In this document: positions 55,757 to 59,369 of the stretch, piece by piece
Numbering within the stretch: position 1 is the first letter of the stretch
Layout of the letters: every line of letters begins with the position of its first letter
Source: Neomegalonema sp.
GTDB lineage: Bacteria > Pseudomonadota > Alphaproteobacteria > Rhodobacterales > Rhodobacteraceae
Length of the DNA: 59,369 bases
Direction of reading: 5' to 3'
Assembly: GCA_022760355.1 (NCBI GenBank)
Contig: JALEGB010000045.1
Coordinates: 1-59,369 of the forward strand
Notes under the pieces: model-generated
Seen by the model: only the letters and a program-made list of their open reading frames with translations
What the model was told of the DNA's origin: nothing
The model's database searches: none
Program-made: the position numbers and the translations under genes

Positions 55757-55926
55757 AAGGAAGGTCCTTTAAAAGTGATGTTGAGGAGCTCGTCGCGGCG
55801 GCGCCGCAACAAGAAGAGCGCCAAGCGTCCAAGACAAAAAGCGTCCGCACGATCGGCGCATTCGCGGCTGCGAGACCGCGAATTGGGTCGATCAGCCGGC
55901 AAGCGCGACTGACAGGAGAGTGGTGA

Positions 55927-56625
55927 ATGGAAGAGCACAGCGCCCCGGCCGAGGCGCCTCTTCGGCTAAGCACAGCGCCAAACTGGGTTTATTTGCTGCG
56001 CGAATATTACGAGATGTATCGACGCTCCAGCGCCGGCGGCAGCAGCAGGATCCGAGCGCATCAGCGCATCGTGCGCGAACAGATTTCGAAGGTGATGGAC
56101 GCCAACCCGCCGCTGATCTTTCCGCAACCGGAGCAAAAACCCGTATGCGCCCACCTGACGCGCGCGCTGGATCGCGGCCGTCTGGAGCGCGCGGCGACGG
56201 TGATCCGAGCAATCGAATGCGTCGCCGACCGGCTGGCGTGGCGCTACGGCTATGACCGGCTGCCAAAAGGCTTGGCGGAGAAGTTCGCCTACGCCGAAAT
56301 CGCCGGCCCGAACGGACCGGTGCGCACGGCCGATGTGATCCTCGGTCTGGTGCTCTTCGCGCCCAAATGCATCTACCCGACGCACAGTCATGACGGGGTG
56401 ACCGAAAGCTACTACTGCCTATCCGGCGCGGTTTCGGAAAATGACGACGGCGTGTACGCGCCCGGCTCGTTGATCTTCAACCCGCCCGGCCGAGACCATC
56501 GCATTACGGTCGATGCGCGCGAGCCCTGCCTCCTCGCCTATGCGTGGGCGGGACCGCCGGAGCGGCTGGCGGACCAGAAGTTCGCCTTTCGGCGCGCAAA
56601 ACCCGCCCGCAAAGCCGGCCCCTGA
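55927..56625 (+). CDS. dddL: Dimethylsulfoniopropionate lyase, DddL family
   Basis: A 232-residue cupin enzyme that cleaves DMSP to dimethyl sulfide and acrylate. The match to remembered DddL proteins extends along most of the chain: NWVYLLREYYEMYRRSSAGGS (19-39), YGYDRLPKGLAEKFAYAEIAGP, GLVLFAPKCIYPTHSHDGVTESYYCLSGA and YAPGSLIFNPPGRDHRI. The metal-binding cupin residues are His153, His155, Glu160 and His191, with Tyr162/163 nearby. GGAG lies eight bases before the ATG. The gene is on the plus strand inside the virion module: its start diverges from the capsid gene (170 bp) and its stop codon directly abuts the o-spanin stop codon. No acrylate or DMSP-uptake gene is adjacent. The identity is strong; activity is inferred. 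Confidence 0.87.
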   Translation: MEEHSAPAEAPLRLSTAPNWVYLLREYYEMYRRSSAGGSSRIRAHQRIVREQISKVMDANPPLIFPQPEQKPVCAHLTRALDRGRLERAATVIRAIECVADRLAWRYGYDRLPKGLAEKFAYAEIAGPNGPVRTADVILGLVLFAPKCIYPTHSHDGVTESYYCLSGAVSENDDGVYAPGSLIFNPPGRDHRITVDAREPCLLAYAWAGPPERLADQKFAFRRAKPARKAGP

Positions 56626-56883
56626 TTACCGATCGCGCACAAGCCGACCGATCTGAACCAGCCGATCACGGCACGCCTCGTGCGCGGTCGCCAACCGAAG
56701 CATATAGATCGCGGCCGCCCGCTGATCCGCCCCCAGCGCTGGCGGCGCCGGAGCAGAGGGGCATTCAAGCAAGGCGGCCGGGATTTCAATCCCCGCTTTT
56801 GGCGGCGCCGGCGCGGCGGCGCAGGCGCTCAAGAGCGCGCTCAAGCACAGGGGCCACAGCCCCGCTCTGCGCATCATCGGCAT
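56626..56883 (-). CDS. Phage o-spanin (Rz1-like lipoprotein)
   Basis: An 85-residue lipoprotein. The start at 56883 follows GGGAGGC. The signal sequence ends in a lipobox LLSAC (Cys near 21), and the mature part begins with a Pro/Ala-rich stretch. The gene starts out of frame within the i-spanin gene, overlapping it by 98 bp, the classical Rz/Rz1 arrangement. It would disrupt the outer membrane at lysis together with the i-spanin. Confidence 0.75.
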   Translation of the reverse strand: MPMMRRAGLWPLCLSALLSACAAAPAPPKAGIEIPAALLECPSAPAPPALGADQRAAAIYMLRLATAHEACRDRLVQIGRLVRDR

Positions 56884-57193
56884 AGCGAGCCTCCCGTATC
56901 GCATTTTTCAAGAACTCGGCCCGGCGCATATCCGCCCGGAGCGCGCCATCCAGCACATCGATCGCCCGCGCCCGCGCAGCGCTTTGGGCCCGCACCGCCG
57001 CCAACTCGCGCGTCAACGCGCCCCGCTCCACGCGCAGCGCCGCCGCATCGGCGCGCAGCGCCGCAATCCACAGCCACAACGCCGCCCCGATCAAAGCGGC
57101 GCCGCCGAAGATCAGCAGCCGCCGATCCACACCGAGCACGCTGATGATCGCTCGCTGACCGAAAGCGGCAAGCATCGCCCAGACTGCGCTCAT
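56786..57193 (-). CDS. Phage i-spanin (Rz-like)
   Basis: A 135-residue protein with an N-terminal transmembrane segment (about 27-45, LLIFGGAALIGAALWLWIA) followed by a charged coiled coil (about 46-125, ALRVERGALTRELAAVRAQSAARARAI) and a basic end. Topology, size and the overlapping lipoprotein gene support an inner-membrane spanin. Its ATG overlaps the upstream stop as ATGA. Confidence 0.75.
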   Translation of the reverse strand: MSAVWAMLAAFGQRAIISVLGVDRRLLIFGGAALIGAALWLWIAALRADAAALRVERGALTRELAAVRAQSAARARAIDVLDGALRADMRRAEFLKNAIREARYADDAQSGAVAPVLERALERLRRRAGAAKSGD

Positions 57194-57501
57194 CGGCGTT
57201 CGCCCGTTGCGGCGGCGGCGTCGGACAACGCCTTCATCCAGTTGCGGTCATCCTGCACCGCAAAGCCAAGATAGCCGAGCGCCACGGCGCCAGCGAGCCC
57301 GAACGCCCCCAGAGTCGCCGTCTCGCGCAGCCGATCATCCGCCCCGAACACCAGCGCATACAAGATCACCAGAGCGCAAAAGCCAAGCACGCCGCGGATG
57401 ACCAGCCACCGGCGCCGCCAAATTGGGCGACTGATCGTCTCCGCCGCGGCAGGCGGCCGCTCAGCCGGCGACGCGCCCGCCGTTGGATCAAAACTCCACA
57501 T
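57190..57501 (-). CDS. Two-helix membrane protein, holin candidate
   Basis: A 103-residue protein with two transmembrane segments (about 36-54, VIRGVLGFCALVILYALVFG, and 64-84, TATLGAFGLAGAVALGYLGF). The start at 57501 follows GAGGGAGGG. Position before the spanin pair suggests that it is the holin. No endolysin is visible in the window. A non-lytic membrane role cannot be excluded. Confidence 0.6.
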   Translation of the reverse strand: MWSFDPTAGASPAERPPAAAETISRPIWRRRWLVIRGVLGFCALVILYALVFGADDRLRETATLGAFGLAGAVALGYLGFAVQDDRNWMKALSDAAAATGERR

Positions 57502-57512
57502 CGGTCCCTCCC

Positions 57513-58376
57513 TCAAAAGACGCGACGCTGCGCGAGCCGGGCCATGACCTCCGCGCGGTAGGTTGGATCGGAGCGGTAGCGCGGATCCCGGATGGCGTTC
57601 GCCAGCTCATCCGCATTGGCGAATGGGCCGCCTTCCGCCTGACCATCGCCGCCGCCCACAAGCCGAGGCGGCTCGCCAGCCTCCCGCCCATAGGCTGCGG
57701 CGAGCCCCAGCACCGCCAGCTTCGCCTTCTCCTTGCCGCTGCGAAGCGCTTCGTCATACGCCTCGCGCTCCGGCCCGGTCAGAGTTTCCTCAGCCCATTG
57801 TTTGATCGCTTCGAAACGATCCGCACCGCCGACCAGCTCTAGAATTTCGCGCTTCGCCGTCTCCGCCACCGCGCGGCGGCCTTCGATATGGCGATCCACC
57901 AGCCAACGCGGCGCGCCTATCGTCTCCAGCTTCGCATAGCTGGCTTCGCAGATTTCACCGGTTTCACAGAACTCGCGTTCGAATGCGGCCAAATCGATCG
58001 GCGAAGCTGCCGGCGCCGCGGGAGCTGGCGGCGACGCTTCGGAACGCGCATCCCCCGGATAGGTCGGCGCCGGCGCCTGCGGCCCGTCGACTGCATCGAA
58101 CTGCGGCGCTAAGGTCAGCGGCCCGGAGGTCATCAGCCCTGGGGTCATGGGCTTTGGCCCGTCCTGGGGGCGCCCCAGCCCATCCGCAGTCGCTGCGGCC
58201 GTCTGGGCTGTAGGGTGGGTTTTGGCTGCATGTAGCGTCTTGACCGCCTGGCGATCCTTCTCCGCACGCGCCGCCTCATACGCCGCCACCAGCTCCTGAG
58301 GCGTCGCGAACTCAGCCGGCAACCATTTGGGCCGCCGTCCCTTTTTCGGCGCCGCGGCGTTTGCACTCTTTTCCAT
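57513..58376 (-). CDS. Phage capsid scaffolding protein, paralogue 2 (T7 gp9-like)
   Basis: A 287-residue acidic protein. The middle (about 130-210) has DLAAFEREFCETGEICEASY, GAPRWLVDRHIEGR and an ILELVGG element as in T7-type capsid assembly proteins. The end, ADELANAIRDPRYRSDPTYRAEV, is shared with the adjacent paralogue. The first 120 residues are Ala/Pro-rich and differ from the paralogue. AGGAGATC precedes the start. Confidence 0.75.
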   Translation of the reverse strand: MEKSANAAAPKKGRRPKWLPAEFATPQELVAAYEAARAEKDRQAVKTLHAAKTHPTAQTAAATADGLGRPQDGPKPMTPGLMTSGPLTLAPQFDAVDGPQAPAPTYPGDARSEASPPAPAAPAASPIDLAAFEREFCETGEICEASYAKLETIGAPRWLVDRHIEGRRAVAETAKREILELVGGADRFEAIKQWAEETLTGPEREAYDEALRSGKEKAKLAVLGLAAAYGREAGEPPRLVGGGDGQAEGGPFANADELANAIRDPRYRSDPTYRAEVMARLAQRRVF

Positions 58377-58438
58377 CGAGAGATCTCCTAATCCGCGCCG
58401 AGCGCAATCTAAGCGCCCGGCGCCTTCAACGCTGGGCG

Positions 58439-59218
58439 CTATTTCCCGCCGCGGCCGAACACGTCCGAGCGCGCCACGGTTTCCGCAACCCAGGCGCGGT
58501 AGGCGGGATCGGAGCGATAGCGCGGATCGCGGATCGCCTTGGCCAACTGCTCAGCCGACTGGAAACGCTGTCCTCGCGGAGCCGCCGCAAGGGGCGCTGC
58601 GGCCGGCGGGAACGCCATGTCCGGCGTCTGCGCGGCGGTCTGCGCCATACGAGCGCGTTTGGCCGCATGCATGCTGGCGATTTGCGCCGCCGCAGGCGTC
58701 GGCCGATGCAAGCTGCGCCGCAGCTCGCCCGCCGCTCGGCCGTCCAACGCGGCGGGAAAGTCTGGCGAAGCGAGATCGCCGGTCGCCTCCGCATACTCGT
58801 CCGACATATCCTCAACGGCGGCCTTCACATCCTCCGGGTCGCCGATCAAGCTCTCCTGCCAGTCGACATAGTCCTCAGGCTCCAGCATCTCGCGCGCCCA
58901 CTCGTTGATGCGCCAATACCGCTCAGGGCCGCCCGCGATCGCCAATACTTCCTCCCGCAGGATCTCATTTGCGGCCAAGCGCCCTTCGATATGACGATCG
59001 ACGATATGGCGCGGGATGCCGGCCCGCTCGAGAAGCCTGTAGCTGGCCTCGGACAGTTCGCCCTGTTGCTCGAACTCGTGCTCAAAGGCGTCAAAATCGA
59101 TCGGCGCGCCGACAGCGTCCTCAAGCGCGGCTTCAATGTGGTCTTCAACCGCTTCCGCGGCCGGGTCCTCCGCCACGGGTGGACGACCAAGGTCAAGTTT
59201 CGCCTGCAGTTTCTTCAT
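58439..59218 (-). CDS. Phage capsid scaffolding protein, paralogue 1 (T7 gp9-like)
   Basis: A 259-residue protein with an acidic N-terminal half (pattern DFDAFEHEFEQQGELSEASY, GIPRHIVDRHIEGR, VLAIAGGPERYWRINEWARE) typical of T7 gp9-like scaffolds, a disordered Ala/Pro/Gln middle and a C-terminal AEQLAKAIRDPRYRSDPAYRAWV segment, the likely capsid-binding end. AAGGAC precedes the start. It is followed 62 bp later by its paralogue. Confidence 0.8.
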   Translation of the reverse strand: MKKLQAKLDLGRPPVAEDPAAEAVEDHIEAALEDAVGAPIDFDAFEHEFEQQGELSEASYRLLERAGIPRHIVDRHIEGRLAANEILREEVLAIAGGPERYWRINEWAREMLEPEDYVDWQESLIGDPEDVKAAVEDMSDEYAEATGDLASPDFPAALDGRAAGELRRSLHRPTPAAAQIASMHAAKRARMAQTAAQTPDMAFPPAAAPLAAAPRGQRFQSAEQLAKAIRDPRYRSDPAYRAWVAETVARSDVFGRGGK

Positions 59219-59295
59219 AGTGAGAGTCCTTGATTGTGAGATGAGAGAGGGAGAGCGGCAGGATGTCGCCGCGGGTTAGGGTCGAAACCCCTTCA

Positions 59296-59369
59296 TCAGA
59301 CGCCGTCAGCCCGGTTTAGGGGCTTGTCGGCTAGAATATCGAGGCGCAGGCGGTGTGGCTCACCGTCAA
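59296..59369 (-). CDS. 3' end of an unidentified gene (runs off the right edge)
   Basis: On the minus strand one frame is open from the edge to a TGA at 59298-59296, encoding DGEPHRLRLDILADKPLNRA and three more residues. It looks like coding sequence in composition. The phage order would place the portal protein or another head-tail gene here; too little is visible to tell. Confidence 0.4.
   Translation of the reverse strand, partial: DGEPHRLRLDILADKPLNRADGV

Noticed and set aside
44338-59369. RcGTA-type gene transfer agent
   Set aside because: The capsid, tubular tail, fibre and terminase types are T7/podovirus-like, not the siphovirus-like set of RcGTA. A functionally similar domesticated system is still possible.

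Overview
The window reads as a chromosomal segment of a GC-rich alphaproteobacterium. The evidence is gene order typical of the class (alaC-hom, then glpX and recJ; ftsA-ftsZ followed by lpxC and bamD), a CCA-encoding tRNA-Glu, an FNR-type box before hemN, a class I PHA synthase and a glutathione-dependent formaldehyde dehydrogenase. A DMSP lyase of the DddL family points to a marine lifestyle. I do not commit to an order or genus.

Positions 1-44,332 are ordinary chromosome. From left to right they hold: an L,D-transpeptidase lipoprotein; a beta-barrel outer membrane protein with its own terminator; the prkA-yeaH-spoVR stress operon; htpX; a b561-type cytochrome; a patatin-like lipoprotein; phaC; alaC-hom; glpX, a small membrane protein and recJ; tRNA-Glu with a good promoter; a YbaK-type deacylase; arsC; trkH; an alpha/beta hydrolase; an OmpA-domain protein; degP; hflKC; gor-rpiA; two lipoproteins; hemN; adhC; a CoA-binding protein; bamD; lpxC; ftsZ; ftsA; and a small cytochrome c. 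Several intrinsic terminators can be read directly, including one that separates hflKC from degP.

Positions 44,338 to the right edge hold a podovirus (T7-like) virion module transcribed on the minus strand. In transcription order it contains: the end of an unidentified gene; two paralogous scaffolding proteins; a lysis cassette (2-TM holin candidate, i-spanin, overlapping o-spanin); major capsid; tail tubular A; tail tubular B; a gp13-like protein; a gp14-like protein; tail fibre; two small genes; small terminase; large terminase. No gp15/gp16-type ejection proteins lie between gp14 and the fibre. No integrase, polymerase or portal is visible; the portal would be expected beyond the right edge. 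The left boundary is 5 bp from the cytochrome c stop codon, and ftsQ, normally upstream of ftsA, is not there.

Two plus-strand genes unrelated to virions, an XRE-type regulator and a DMSP lyase (dddL), sit inside this virion module next to the capsid gene. dddL directly abuts the o-spanin stop codon. A 93-bp block made of a 20-bp palindrome and the first 21 codons of a small gene occurs beside the capsid gene and again, inverted, at the extreme left edge of the window. The most interesting reading is a prophage or domesticated particle-forming locus that carries a DMSP-cleaving enzyme as cargo.
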